From contig NZ_BCTA01000038.1 in the NCBI RefSeq assembly GCF_001570485.1, forward strand, positions 147,644-211,643: DNA of 64,000 bases, in the 5' to 3' direction. This document shows positions 26,397 through 34,857 of the stretch, one piece after another. Under the pieces are notes generated by a model that searched no databases, was not told where the DNA came from, and saw nothing but the letters and a program-made list of their open reading frames with translations. The translations under genes were made by a program, and so were the position numbers. Numbering within the stretch: the first letter of the stretch is position 1; each line of letters opens with the position of its first letter. The DNA comes from Mycolicibacterium novocastrense (GTDB lineage: Bacteria; Actinomycetota; Actinomycetes; Mycobacteriales; Mycobacteriaceae).

Positions 26397-27113
26397 TCAG
26401 GCCTGAAGCGGCATCATCATGAACAGGTCCAGCGCCTCGCCGAACGCTCGAAGCTCGAAATCAGGCTCGAAGTAGGTGACCGCAAGACCTGGCGGGAGGT
26501 CCGGAGAGGTGAACAGGTCGGCATGCGGGCCGCGGCCGGTGACCCGGAGCAGGCGCTGCATCGTCGGCGGTTCGTGAGCTGTCTCGTACCACTCGATCCT
26601 GGCCTGCCCCCCATGGTCGTCGCGGCGCGATGCCAGGGTCTGCATGAGCGTTGGCGGGGCCAGCCCGCAAGACTCTCCGTCCCACGTGGTGAAGCCGGCA
26701 TGCACGCGCTGCAGAAACGTTCGCACCGGCGCCGGTAGCGATGAAAACAGGGGCGGGTCGTGAGGGCCGAAAGTGTCGGGACTCTCCCCCATCCACACCT
26801 CGCGGCCGCCGGCGTCGGTCACGAACACATAATCGAGCGCCGGTGCCGTCAGCCCGGCGTGCCGAACTACCCGTACATCGAGAAGGCGACTGTCGAGCGC
26901 CTGGGTGAATCGTGGTATTAGAGCGAGGAATTCGTTGTTCCACAAGGTGCGTGCCGCGCTGCTGCGTTCGGCGGGGCTACCGCAGTCCAGGATTGGCCAC
27001 CAGGCCGGCGGGATCTGCGCGCGGGCGCTCGTGTCGCCGGGGTCGACCACCGTGAAGGGGTTCTCATGCCAGGGCATCGCCGCGGCCAGCGCATCCTGAT
27101 CAACTCCAGCCAA
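26397..27113 (-). CDS. Hypothetical protein
   Basis: The 238-residue soluble protein has a Trp/Pro-rich N-terminus (AMPWHENPFTVVDPGD, PPAWWPILDCG) and a C-terminal alpha/beta region (LAVTYFEPDFELRAFGEALD). The pattern faintly recalls SMI1/KNR4 (SUKH) folds found in immunity proteins, but no toxin gene is adjacent. It stands alone on the minus strand. I assign no function. Confidence 0.55.
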   Translation of the reverse strand: MAGVDQDALAAAMPWHENPFTVVDPGDTSARAQIPPAWWPILDCGSPAERSSAARTLWNNEFLALIPRFTQALDSRLLDVRVVRHAGLTAPALDYVFVTDAGGREVWMGESPDTFGPHDPPLFSSLPAPVRTFLQRVHAGFTTWDGESCGLAPPTLMQTLASRRDDHGGQARIEWYETAHEPPTMQRLLRVTGRGPHADLFTSPDLPPGLAVTYFEPDFELRAFGEALDLFMMMPLQA

Positions 27114-27279
27114 CGGTCATCGACTCCCTGCTGCGGATTCCGTCGCTGACGATGTTCCCCGCTGACGGGAAACTTGGGAAGTCGAAACACTGGCCGCGAC
27201 GCCACGGTGAGGCGCCCGCTTCATGGCATGACGAAGTAACGCGGCGACCGAAAGGCTCCGCGCTAGCGACTGGCTTAAC

Positions 27280-27801
27280 TTAGGCGCCGATGAGTTCGCG
27301 CCTGGTTGGCTGAGCGGCCGGGACGAACTCGTACGGCTCCAACGGGCGGGCGACCGGTGCGCGGCGACGGGTCTGCGATCGGCGAATTGCCTTTGCTAGA
27401 CGATCCTCGTCGATGTTGAGATGCTCTTTGAGCTTGTCCCGCACTTGCGGGGGAATCGAGCTGCGGCCGGCTTCCATCCGCCCCAGGTGCACCGGGCTGG
27501 TGCCGATCAGCGGCGCAAGCTGCGCGAGGCTGTAACCAGCCAGGATGCGGTAGTAGGCGAGGTTGCGGGCTGTTTCGGTGACGACGTACAGCTCGCTGGC
27601 CTCGACGCCGAGAAGCTCCGCGAGCCGCGCAATGTACTTCGGCGACGGCGCCGCCTCCCCCTTGACCCACCGAGTAACTGTGCCCTGGTTGACATCAACC
27701 GCGGCCGCGAGCGCGCGATTGGTGAGTCCCTGCTTCTTGGCCAGGTCCTGCATTTTGCGGTACTTGAAGACCCCGGGCATGGCTGCCGGCGTGGAACGCA
27801 T
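27280..27801 (-). CDS. Tandem-HTH XRE-family regulator
   Basis: The 173-residue protein carries two Cro/CI-type helix-turn-helix domains: residues 15-65 (GLTNRALAAAVDVNQGTVTR) and residues 83-130 (GYSLAQLAPLIGTSPVHLGR). A basic, disordered tail follows. Tandem XRE proteins of this size are typical plasmid or phage regulators. It is divergent from the Rep/HTH-like gene, so the 567-bp region between them may hold its operators. Two alternative starts exist (ATG 27801 or 27780); the first is used. Confidence 0.7.
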   Translation of the reverse strand: MRSTPAAMPGVFKYRKMQDLAKKQGLTNRALAAAVDVNQGTVTRWVKGEAAPSPKYIARLAELLGVEASELYVVTETARNLAYYRILAGYSLAQLAPLIGTSPVHLGRMEAGRSSIPPQVRDKLKEHLNIDEDRLAKAIRRSQTRRRAPVARPLEPYEFVPAAQPTRRELIGA

Positions 27802-28368
27802 AAGCGCGTCTCCCTTCCCTGACCCGACGATCTCTTACTGGCACGTTGACTATAACCGCCGCAATGTTCCCGGCACAGGTACCGAGACGGCGCAACACGC
27901 CGACACGGGCTAATTTCACTCCTGTCACAGGCACCCAAAAGCGCTGGTCAGGCATATCAGATTTGCGCCATGAGGCACCCTGAACGGGTTGGGGTTGCAT
28001 CGACGAACATTGCCGCTACTGGTAACTCATGGCACGATTTGCGTTCATCGGGCGCCTGGCAGCGCTCGGACAACCGAATACCTACCCCAGAAAACCAAAA
28101 ACCGGTTGGTAGCTGGCACTACCAACCGGCGGGCTCCCCCGAAGGGAAGCGGATGTCTTGGCGACACCGCCATTTTAGCGTGCTACCAGCACGTTTGGCA
28201 AACGTTGGATGCGACGAAAATGCGTCCGCGCGGTCACAGGACCGTCACGGATCGAACTTCGCCACGCAGTCTCCGAAGGCCCGCAGCACCCGCCTTGAAC
28301 AGGCCAATTACCGGATCCGGCGCCGCGAGTGGATTCGAGCCGCTGGTGCCGTCTCCCCCAGCACACCG
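27802..28368. promoter_or_regulatory. Divergent region and leader of the first Rep/HTH-like gene
   Basis: This 567-bp stretch lies between the XRE gene and the Rep/HTH-like gene. It contains the hairpin at 28102-28129 and, after it, a CCCCCGAAGGG ... TGTCTTGGCG ... TAGCG string that recurs upstream of the second Rep/HTH-like gene near 59221-59265. The extension upstream of ATG 28369 stays open in frame back to ATG 28153, which has GAAGGGAAG before it, so part of this region may be coding. Confidence 0.5.
28102..28129. repeat. Perfect hairpin in leader (arms CCGGTTGGTAG / CTACCAACCGG)
   Basis: Eleven-base arms pair perfectly around a 6-nt loop CTGGCA. No T-run follows, so a simple terminator is unlikely. 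It sits in the leader of the Rep/HTH-like gene and could act as a structured RNA or a protein-binding site. Confidence 0.65.
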
Positions 28369-29286
28369 ATGTGGACCTCTCGAACCTCGTGGACCTGCGA
28401 AGTCGCCGCCTGGGCCGCCAGTACTGCCGGGCATCAGATGCTGCGCCACGTCCACCTCACCCAGCGGCTGTTCAGCCGCGTCACCGCAGCCCTGGCACGC
28501 TTCGCCGACGGCACTAGCGGCCGTCACTGTGCCGTCACCAACGCTCGCGTCGCCCTGGCGGCCGGCTGCAGCCCGCGCACCGTGACCACCGTGCGGGGCG
28601 TGCTCGCCGCCGCGGACTTCGCCGTCGAGGTGCGGCGCGGCACCGGATCGGCCAGCACCCCGGTTCACCAGCGCCGACCCTCGGTGTGGCACCTCACCTC
28701 GCGCCGGCAGCCTGTGGATAAAGCGGGATTTTGCGACCTACCCCGTTCCCGAAGGGTTACGGGGTCTAGTCCTGTGAGTTCAAAGACACCAAGCGAGGCG
28801 CACAGCGCCCCGCGGCGAGATCAATCTCCCAAAAAGCAGCACCGACAGCGCCGAGCACCACGGCCGCTGCACACTCAGCGGCTCGCCGGTTGGCTTGCAT
28901 CGACCGCGACCGGCCTTGGAGCACGCAATGGGCATCACGTCGTAGGACAGCTCTGTGACGCACTGCAAGCCAGCCACCTGGATCTGCATGCATGGACCGG
29001 GCCCCAGCTCGTCCAGGCGCTCAACGAGGACATGCGGCAGCGCGGGTTCACTTGGCCGGATCAGATCACTCGTCCCGGACCGTTCCTCGCGCAGCGTCTT
29101 CGCCATCTCCCCTCGCGGCCACCGGCCGACCTGCCCCGCCCAGTGACTACTACCGCCAACGATGGCGACCCCTGGCACTCCCCCACACCGCGACCGCCGG
29201 CGGAGCCCTCCCCGGCGCGCCTAGAAGCACAACGCAGCATCCGCGAGACGCTGGCACGCGCGTTACGGCGCAACGCCAAAGCCTAA
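28369..29286 (+). CDS. Rep/HTH-like plasmid protein, copy 1
   Basis: The 305-residue protein, read from ATG 28369, has a helix-turn-helix block (SGRHCAVTNARVALAAGCSP, then RTVTTVRGVLAAADFAVEVR) and RRPSVWHL. A basic linker and a C-terminal domain (LDLHAWTGPQLVQALNEDMR) follow. It is paralogous to 59410-60414 over its whole length. Because each copy stands by structured non-coding DNA in element regions, a replication initiator or its regulator is a reasonable guess, but I see no known Rep motif. The start is uncertain; ATG 28153 would add 72 residues. Confidence 0.6.
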   Translation: MWTSRTSWTCEVAAWAASTAGHQMLRHVHLTQRLFSRVTAALARFADGTSGRHCAVTNARVALAAGCSPRTVTTVRGVLAAADFAVEVRRGTGSASTPVHQRRPSVWHLTSRRQPVDKAGFCDLPRSRRVTGSSPVSSKTPSEAHSAPRRDQSPKKQHRQRRAPRPLHTQRLAGWLASTATGLGARNGHHVVGQLCDALQASHLDLHAWTGPQLVQALNEDMRQRGFTWPDQITRPGPFLAQRLRHLPSRPPADLPRPVTTTANDGDPWHSPTPRPPAEPSPARLEAQRSIRETLARALRRNAKA

Positions 29287-29574
29287 TTCTCGCCATTCGT
29301 CCTGCTAGAAGGCTTGTTTGGTCGCTGCCAAAACCGGACTTCGCCGCGACCGAAGCGTCAAGTGACTCGGACGACAACTGTGGACGCCGAAGAAAACCGG
29401 CCCTGAGAGGCCCGTAGCGGGCCTAGAACGGCCATCCGCATGTAACGACACCCCCTACCGCCCTGGCGCCCCGCAGCGGCCTCACAAGGCGGCAATACGG
29501 GCCTTCACGATTCCGCGAGCTAACTCGCTGGCGAACGATACGCGCAGTTCAGAGTGCCTAACAGTCTTTCTGCA

Positions 29575-29593
29575 GCACACATAAATTGTGCGC
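29575..29593. repeat. Palindrome related to 19885-19909
   Basis: Arms GCACACA and TGTGCGC (one mismatch) flank TAAAT. It matches 19888-19906 at 17 of 19 positions. Confidence 0.6.
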
Positions 29594-29709
29594 GGATTGT
29601 GAGCGCGCTGTGCGAGCAATCTGCGCACGACTCACCGGTGCTCGACATCAGATTTCCGTAAAGCGATCGCGCAGTCTGCGTGATTCTCATATGAAGCATG
29701 AATGGCGGC

Positions 29710-29730
29710 GATCTGTCACAGTGACGGATC
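29710..29730. repeat. Palindrome GATCTGTCAC-A-GTGACGGATC
   Basis: Ten-base arms with one mismatch around a single A form an operator-like site. Confidence 0.6.
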
Positions 29731-29907
29731 GCGCTGTGATCATCTGATGTGGATGTAATGCGATTCTGATGTGAACCTGCCATGCGTGTGATGTGGTCAT
29801 TGCACCTTTGTTTGGTGAACGTGCTGTGTAGTCCGCATGACCATGACGCAGACCTCACGTGCCACCAACATTCCTCTGATGTTAGATCTACGCGATCAAT
29901 ACGTTCT

Positions 29908-29930
29908 GCACACGTGCCTCCTACGTGTGC
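29908..29930. repeat. Palindrome GCACACGT / ACGTGTGC
   Basis: Eight-base perfect arms lie around a 7-nt spacer GCCTCCT. Confidence 0.55.
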
Positions 29931-30154
29931 ATTACGCAACCTCAATGTTTATGTCACCCCAGCTGTACATCAATTGAGCATGACTTTCCTGCTACAAAAT
30001 CATGGTCTCTACGTACAAATGATGAGTGCCTATCGTGATGGCGACATAGACCGATGATGAAGTAAACAATATGTCGTTGCTAGGCCGATGATGTCCCGAC
30101 GTGAAGCCTGCGTGATCATCATATTCACTGTTCGTGAGTCGTTGTTCACGGACG

Positions 30155-30173
30155 ATTCACAATGTTTGTGAAT
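30155..30173. repeat. Palindrome ATTCACAA / TTGTGAAT
   Basis: Eight-base perfect arms surround TGT. Related half-sites lie within 35 bp on both sides (ATTCACTGTTCGTGAGT before; TTGTGAGTC after). The site is about 80 bp upstream of the split gene at 30254 and may regulate it. Confidence 0.6.
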
Positions 30174-30253
30174 GCGTTGTGAGTCGCTGTTTGTGCAGGT
30201 TGGTAGGGCGGCAGAGAGCAATCCGTGACCCTTGAAGGGGCAAGATAGGGCTC

Positions 30254-30484
30254 ATGTCCACCACGCTACAGCTCGACATGGCGGCAGTACGCGATGTCGC
30301 AACTCGGGTCGTGGAGGTCGTTGGCCTCCTGGCACTTCAGGCGATACGCCTGCGAGTACCTACGATGCCGCCCGCCACAGACGCTTTGACGATCCACCTG
30401 AGTCGCGGCGTGAGCGTGGAGTCACGTCGGCTTGCCTACCTTCTGGAGTCGGCGGCCGACGAGCTGGGTAGGGCGCTGGAGGCC
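30254..30484 (+). pseudogene. 5' part of a split element gene (EspC-like N-terminus)
   Basis: These 77 codons from ATG 30254 (MSTTLQLDMAAVRDVATRVV ... ELGRALEA) look like the N-terminal helical domain of a T7SS-associated EspC-type protein. At 30484 the reading passes into DNA antisense to the DUF222 gene and loses sense. The missing part lies at 56803-57423: joined there, the sequence reads RALEA|ILAYAHDGATLARR in frame and gives a 283-residue protein. The interruption is the 26.3-kb cargo block. Confidence 0.75.
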
Positions 30485-31485
30485 AGCCAGGGGCGGGAGT
30501 GGGCGGCGAACTTGAGCACGTCGGTGATCGGCAGCCTCGTGCCGCCGGCGGTGAGGCCGTGGCCGGTGCCCTTCTCCAGATCGGTGAGGCTGGCGGTGAT
30601 GACCACGGTGGCGGGCAGGCCGTTGATGGTGCCGGTCGCCGTGGTGAGCATGCGTTTGCAGAGGGCCAGCAGCGCATCGTGATTCCTCTTACCCGCCGTG
30701 CGAGTGTCGTTGCGTATTTGCTCCTCCGACGGTTCGCCCTCAAGACATGGGGTTTCATCGGCGGGGTTGCACATCCCCGGGGCGGCGTTTTTCTCCATCA
30801 GCGGCTCCAGGGCGGCCCAGGCTTCCGGGGTCAGGAGTCCCTCGAAGGGGCGCATGCCGTCGGGGCGCTGTTTGCCGAACCGGAGGTAGGCCAGGGCTTG
30901 GCGGTCCTCATCGGACAGTTCGCCGTCCTGGTTCAGCAGGTAGAGCAGGTGCGCGGCGGCGGCGCGGAACTCGGCGGGTCCGAGTTCGCAGGCGTGCTGG
31001 GCCAATTGGACTTCGACGTTCTCCCGGGTCTGGAAGTCCACCGACACCGGCAGCTTGCCGAAGAACCAGCGCACGTGCTTGATGTGCTCGGCGCCGATCA
31101 ACCCCTGAACCTGACCGCGGGCGAAACTCGGCATCGTGGGCACCATCGGTTCACCGGTCATCGACGTGCGGGGGCCGAACAACGCCGCCTCCTCCAGCCG
31201 CCGGTGCGCCTCCGAGGTGGAGATCCGTAGCCGCTGCGACAGCACTGAGGCGTAACTCTTCGCACCCAGAGATATCGGTGAACTCTGGGAGGTGATTCGC
31301 TGATACACCCGGTGATCGAGCACCGGCTGGGCGCGGTGCACGGCTTCGCGGCGCTGCTGCAAGGCCAGCAACTCGGCATCGGTGAACGCGTCGATCGACA
31401 ACCCGTTCATCTGCGCGGTCAGCTCTTCGATCTGGGCCAGGGCAGCCAGCATCGCCTCACGATCGGCGACAGCTGGGGAACCCAT
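30485..31485 (-). pseudogene. 13E12/DUF222-family gene, C-terminal HNH part missing
   Basis: From ATG 31485 the gene encodes about 333 residues of the mycobacterial 13E12 repeat (DUF222) family (QRLRISTSEAHRRLEEAALF, TINGLPATVVITASLTDLEK, LKFAAHSRPWLA). Family members continue into an HNH nuclease domain of 80-100 residues; here homology stops at the cargo junction after PWLA. Reading continues 16 codons into element DNA to a stop at 30436. The nuclease activity should be lost. Confidence 0.8.
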
Positions 31486-31636
31486 GACTCGAACATATAG
31501 GTGACCACCGACAGAAAATGCGCCGATGTTGCATCAGATGCTCAAGTGACACAGGGGTTTTGGTGCTTCATCGAGACTGCACTCACCGCGACGGTCACTC
31601 GCACTTTGTCACGGTGAGCGCAGTGTCAACGCTCGT

Positions 31637-31828
31637 TCACTCGACGATGCTCAGCGCTCCAGAGGGGCAGAGCTGCACGGCTTTCCGCGCGTTGTCCTGT
31701 TCGGATGGGGGCACGTCGTCGACCAGCAGCACCACGATCCCGTCGTCGTCCTGATCGAAGACCGCCTCGCTGTTCATCACACAGACCCCGGCGCCGATGC
31801 AGACGTCGCGGTCGGCGTGCACCCTCAC
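31637..31828 (-). CDS. [3Fe-4S] ferredoxin for the adjacent P450
   Basis: The 63-residue protein has the short bacterial ferredoxin pattern CIGAGVC ... CPSGAL, with three Cys, as in [3Fe-4S] ferredoxins that feed electrons to P450s. It starts at GTG 31828, overlapping the P450 stop codon (GTGA), so the two are coupled. It is the last gene of this minus-strand set. Confidence 0.85.
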   Translation of the reverse strand: MRVHADRDVCIGAGVCVMNSEAVFDQDDDGIVVLLVDDVPPSEQDNARKAVQLCPSGALSIVE

Positions 31829-33030
31829 CAGGCCACCTGCAGCGACTGCAGCCCATAGATGAAATGGAACGATCGGAAGGCGACGTCGTCGAAGGGTTCG
31901 TCGAGGCGCAGGGTTGGGAAGCGTTGCAGCAGAGCAGGAAACGCGATCTTCATCTCCATCCGTGCCAGCGGTGCGCCCAGGCAGTGATGGACGCCGTGGC
32001 CGAACGCCAGATGTCCCATGGCGCCGCGGCGGACGTCGAATGCCTCCGGGTTGTCGATGAAGCCCGGATCGCGGTTGCCGGACGGCAGCGAGACGACCAC
32101 CAGCTGGTGGGCGGGAATCTGCACCCCGGCCATCTCGACCTCGGTGGTGGTGATGCGGGGGATGCCGGAGTGCACGATCGACAGCCAGCGCAGCAGCTCC
32201 TCCACTGCCGGGCTCACAGCATCGGGGTCATCGCGCACCAGGGCCAGTTGATCCGGGTGCTGCAGCAGAGCCAGGGTGCCGAGGCTGAGCATGTTGGAGG
32301 TGGTCTCGTGGCCGGCCAGCAGCAGCAGGTTGCAGATGCCCACCAGCTCATCGTCGGTGAGCTCGGAACCGTGCTCGCGCACCAGCATTCCGAGCATGTC
32401 GTCGCCGGGGGAACGGCGGGCGCCGGCCACCAGCGCCTGCATGTAGGTGCGCCCGGCGCGCTGCAGCTCGAAGCGTTCCTCGATCGGGATGGACAGATCG
32501 AGCTGGCGGCTGGTGCGGTGCTGGAAATCGTCGCGGTCGTCATACGGCACGCCCAGCAACTCGCAGATCACCAGTGACGGGATGGGCAACGCGAAGTCGG
32601 ACACGAGATCACGTGGTGGACCGGTCTTTTCCATGGCGTCCAGATGCTGGGTCACGATCTCGGTGATCCGGGGCTCCAGGCGCTTCATCCGGCGGCCGGT
32701 GAACTCGCCGGTGAGCATGCGGCGTAACCGGGTGTGCCTGGGTGGGTCCAGGCCCAACAGATTGCCGGACTGGGCGGCGCGTTGTTCTTCCTCGGACACC
32801 TCGGGTGCGCCGGGAACGACGAATCCGGGCGGACGCTCGTTGGAGAACCGTTCCGGGTCTGAGAGCACGGTCTTCACGTCGTCGTGGCGGGTCACCAGGT
32901 ACACCGGCATGCCGAAGGCGTTGAGGACGGTGCGCACCCCCTCGGTCTCCCGGATCTCGCCGAGGGTGGGGATGGGGTCGAAGTCGACGCGCTGCATGTG
33001 CAGCGGGGGTGAGGCAGGTGCCTGGGTCAT
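31825..33030 (-). CDS. Cytochrome P450
   Basis: The 401-residue soluble P450 has the I-helix LLLAGHETTSN, the K-helix EELLR and the heme loop FGHGVHHCLGAPLAR with its Cys ligand. Length is normal for bacterial CYPs. It is coupled to the ferredoxin gene just downstream. The nearby catabolic genes on the same strand (33.1-43.6 kb) may supply its pathway, but the substrate cannot be read from sequence. Confidence 0.93.
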   Translation of the reverse strand: MTQAPASPPLHMQRVDFDPIPTLGEIRETEGVRTVLNAFGMPVYLVTRHDDVKTVLSDPERFSNERPPGFVVPGAPEVSEEEQRAAQSGNLLGLDPPRHTRLRRMLTGEFTGRRMKRLEPRITEIVTQHLDAMEKTGPPRDLVSDFALPIPSLVICELLGVPYDDRDDFQHRTSRQLDLSIPIEERFELQRAGRTYMQALVAGARRSPGDDMLGMLVREHGSELTDDELVGICNLLLLAGHETTSNMLSLGTLALLQHPDQLALVRDDPDAVSPAVEELLRWLSIVHSGIPRITTTEVEMAGVQIPAHQLVVVSLPSGNRDPGFIDNPEAFDVRRGAMGHLAFGHGVHHCLGAPLARMEMKIAFPALLQRFPTLRLDEPFDDVAFRSFHFIYGLQSLQVAW

Positions 33031-33123
33031 GGTGTCGACGTTACACGCGGGGCTGTTGGGCCTGTGTTGGGAAATCGTCGATCAGGCGGTTGACCAGGGC
33101 GGGATCGCCAAGAAATTATCAGC

Positions 33124-34857
33124 TCACCAGCCGCCGACCCAGCCGTCGAAGATGGCGTCCGGCTCGTCCTCGGGATGCTCGGAGCGGCCGACCAGGAAGT
33201 CGAAATCACATCCCTGGTCGGCCTGCAGGACATGGTCGACGTACATCGCCGCGTAACCACGGGGCAGTCGGCTGCGCGGCGATGGGATCTGGCGCGTGGC
33301 CAGTTCATCGTCGGGGACCAGCAGGTCGAGTGTGCCTGCGTGTGCGTTCAGCGCGATGATGTCGCCGTCGCGTACCAGGCCCAGCGGACCACCTGCAGCC
33401 GACTCGGGGCTGACGTGCAGGACACAGGTGCCGTAGGCGGTTCCACTCATTCGGGCATCGGAGATGCGCACCATGTCGGTGACGCCCTGGCGCAGCAGCT
33501 TGCTGGGGATGGGCAGCTGGCCCCACTCGGGCATGCCGGGCGCGCCGCGCGGGCCGGCATTGCGCAGCACCAGCACTGAATCCGCGGTGACCTCCAGATC
33601 GGGGTCGTCGAAGCGGGCCATCATGTCGCGCATGTCGTCGAACACCACCGCGGGTCCCTGGTGCACCAGCAGCGCCGGGGTGGCCGCGCTGCACTTGATG
33701 ACCGCGCCGGTGGGTGCCAGGTTGCCGCGCACCACGGCCAGACCCTGCGGCGGTTGGAACGGGGCGTCGATGGTCGCGATGACGTCCGCGGCGGTGGAGA
33801 TCCTGTTGGGCAGGTTGTCGGCGACGGTCTTGCCGCTGACGGTCAGTGCGTCGGTGTGCAGCAGGGTCTCGATGGACTTCATCACCGCGGGGATGCCGCC
33901 GGCGTGGAAGACCTGCTCCACCAGGTGCTCGCCGGCAGGCCGCACGTTGACCATCAATGGTGTACGCGAGGACAATTCGTGAAAGCGGTCCAGGGTCAGT
34001 GGCACCCCGGCGCGGCCGGCGATGGCCAGCAGGTGCACGATTGCGTTGGTGGACCCGCCGACCGCCAGCATGAGAGTGATGGCGTTGTCGAACGCTTCAG
34101 CGGTGAGCACGCGCGACGGCCGCACCCCCTCGGCGGCCAGGCCCACCGCACGCGCACCCACCTCTTCGGCCACCTGCAACCGCCGCGAGTCCATGGCCGG
34201 AACCGCGGCGGCGCCGGGCAGTGTCATGCCCAGCCCCTCCACGATCGTGGCCATGGTGGATGCGGTGCCCATCTCCGGGCAGTGCCCGCGGGACGGGCCG
34301 GCCGCGGCCTCGAGACGCTCGTAGTCGACCATCGACATCCGGCCCGCCCGCACATCGTCGATGTACTGCCACAGGTCGGTACCCACGCCCATCTGCTTGC
34401 CGTCGAACACCGCCGGTGCGGCGGGCCCTCCGGTGAGCACGATGGCCGGGACGTCTGCACTGGCCGCACCCATCAGCTGCGCAGGCACCGTCTTGTCGCA
34501 GCCACCCAGCAGCACCACGGCGTCGAACGGATACGCCCGGATGGACTCCTCGACGTCCATGGCCATCAGGTTGCGGAACAGCATGGTGGTCGGCTTCATC
34601 AACTGCTCACCGAGGGAGATGGTGGGGAACTCCAGCGGGAACCCGCCGGCGGCCAGCACCCCGCGGCGCACCGAGTCGGCCAGCCCGCGAAAGTGCATGT
34701 TGCAGTTGACCACTTCCGACCAGGAGTTGCAGATCCCGACGATGGGTCTGCCCTCGAACGCCATCCGGGAGAACCCGGACGCGCGCATCGCCGAGCGGTG
34801 CACGAATCCGGGAACATCCTGTCCAGCAAACCATTTGGCGCTACGTAGCGGACTCAT
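33124..34857 (-). CDS. IlvD/Edd-family dehydratase, sugar-acid type
   Basis: The 577-residue protein is read from ATG 34857, overlapping the stop of the upstream oxidoreductase gene. Fe-S and family motifs are GGCDKTVPAQL, SRGHCPEMGTASTMA and ARMSGTAYGTCVLHVSPESA. Family members dehydrate dihydroxy acids to 2-oxo acids (IlvD, Edd, arabonate dehydratase). The pattern is closer to the pentonate-dehydratase branch than to housekeeping IlvD. In this cluster it could produce a 2-oxo acid handled by the aldolase at 40633-41634. Confidence 0.85.
   Translation of the reverse strand: MSPLRSAKWFAGQDVPGFVHRSAMRASGFSRMAFEGRPIVGICNSWSEVVNCNMHFRGLADSVRRGVLAAGGFPLEFPTISLGEQLMKPTTMLFRNLMAMDVEESIRAYPFDAVVLLGGCDKTVPAQLMGAASADVPAIVLTGGPAAPAVFDGKQMGVGTDLWQYIDDVRAGRMSMVDYERLEAAAGPSRGHCPEMGTASTMATIVEGLGMTLPGAAAVPAMDSRRLQVAEEVGARAVGLAAEGVRPSRVLTAEAFDNAITLMLAVGGSTNAIVHLLAIAGRAGVPLTLDRFHELSSRTPLMVNVRPAGEHLVEQVFHAGGIPAVMKSIETLLHTDALTVSGKTVADNLPNRISTAADVIATIDAPFQPPQGLAVVRGNLAPTGAVIKCSAATPALLVHQGPAVVFDDMRDMMARFDDPDLEVTADSVLVLRNAGPRGAPGMPEWGQLPIPSKLLRQGVTDMVRISDARMSGTAYGTCVLHVSPESAAGGPLGLVRDGDIIALNAHAGTLDLLVPDDELATRQIPSPRSRLPRGYAAMYVDHVLQADQGCDFDFLVGRSEHPEDEPDAIFDGWVGGW

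Larger units (their letters stand above)
29287..30253. promoter_or_regulatory. Non-coding AT-richer region with four palindromes (origin/oriT/centromere candidate)
   Basis: This 967-bp stretch has no plausible gene and is visibly richer in A/T than its neighbours. Palindromes lie at 29575-29593, 29710-29730, 29908-29930 and 30155-30173. TGATGTG recurs around 29740-29800 and CCGATGATG occurs at 30050-30095. Half-sites TTCACTGTTCGTGAG and TTGTGAGTC flank the last palindrome. It follows the Rep/HTH-like gene, so an origin, partition site or transfer origin is likely; the sequence alone does not say which. Confidence 0.55.

Noticed and set aside
26397..27113. SUKH-type immunity protein
   Set aside because: Only a faint resemblance and no polymorphic toxin gene next to it.
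1..30253. Relaxase or integrase gene
   Set aside because: No protein with relaxase His-triad or tyrosine/serine recombinase motifs was found in the visible element part; these may lie outside the window.
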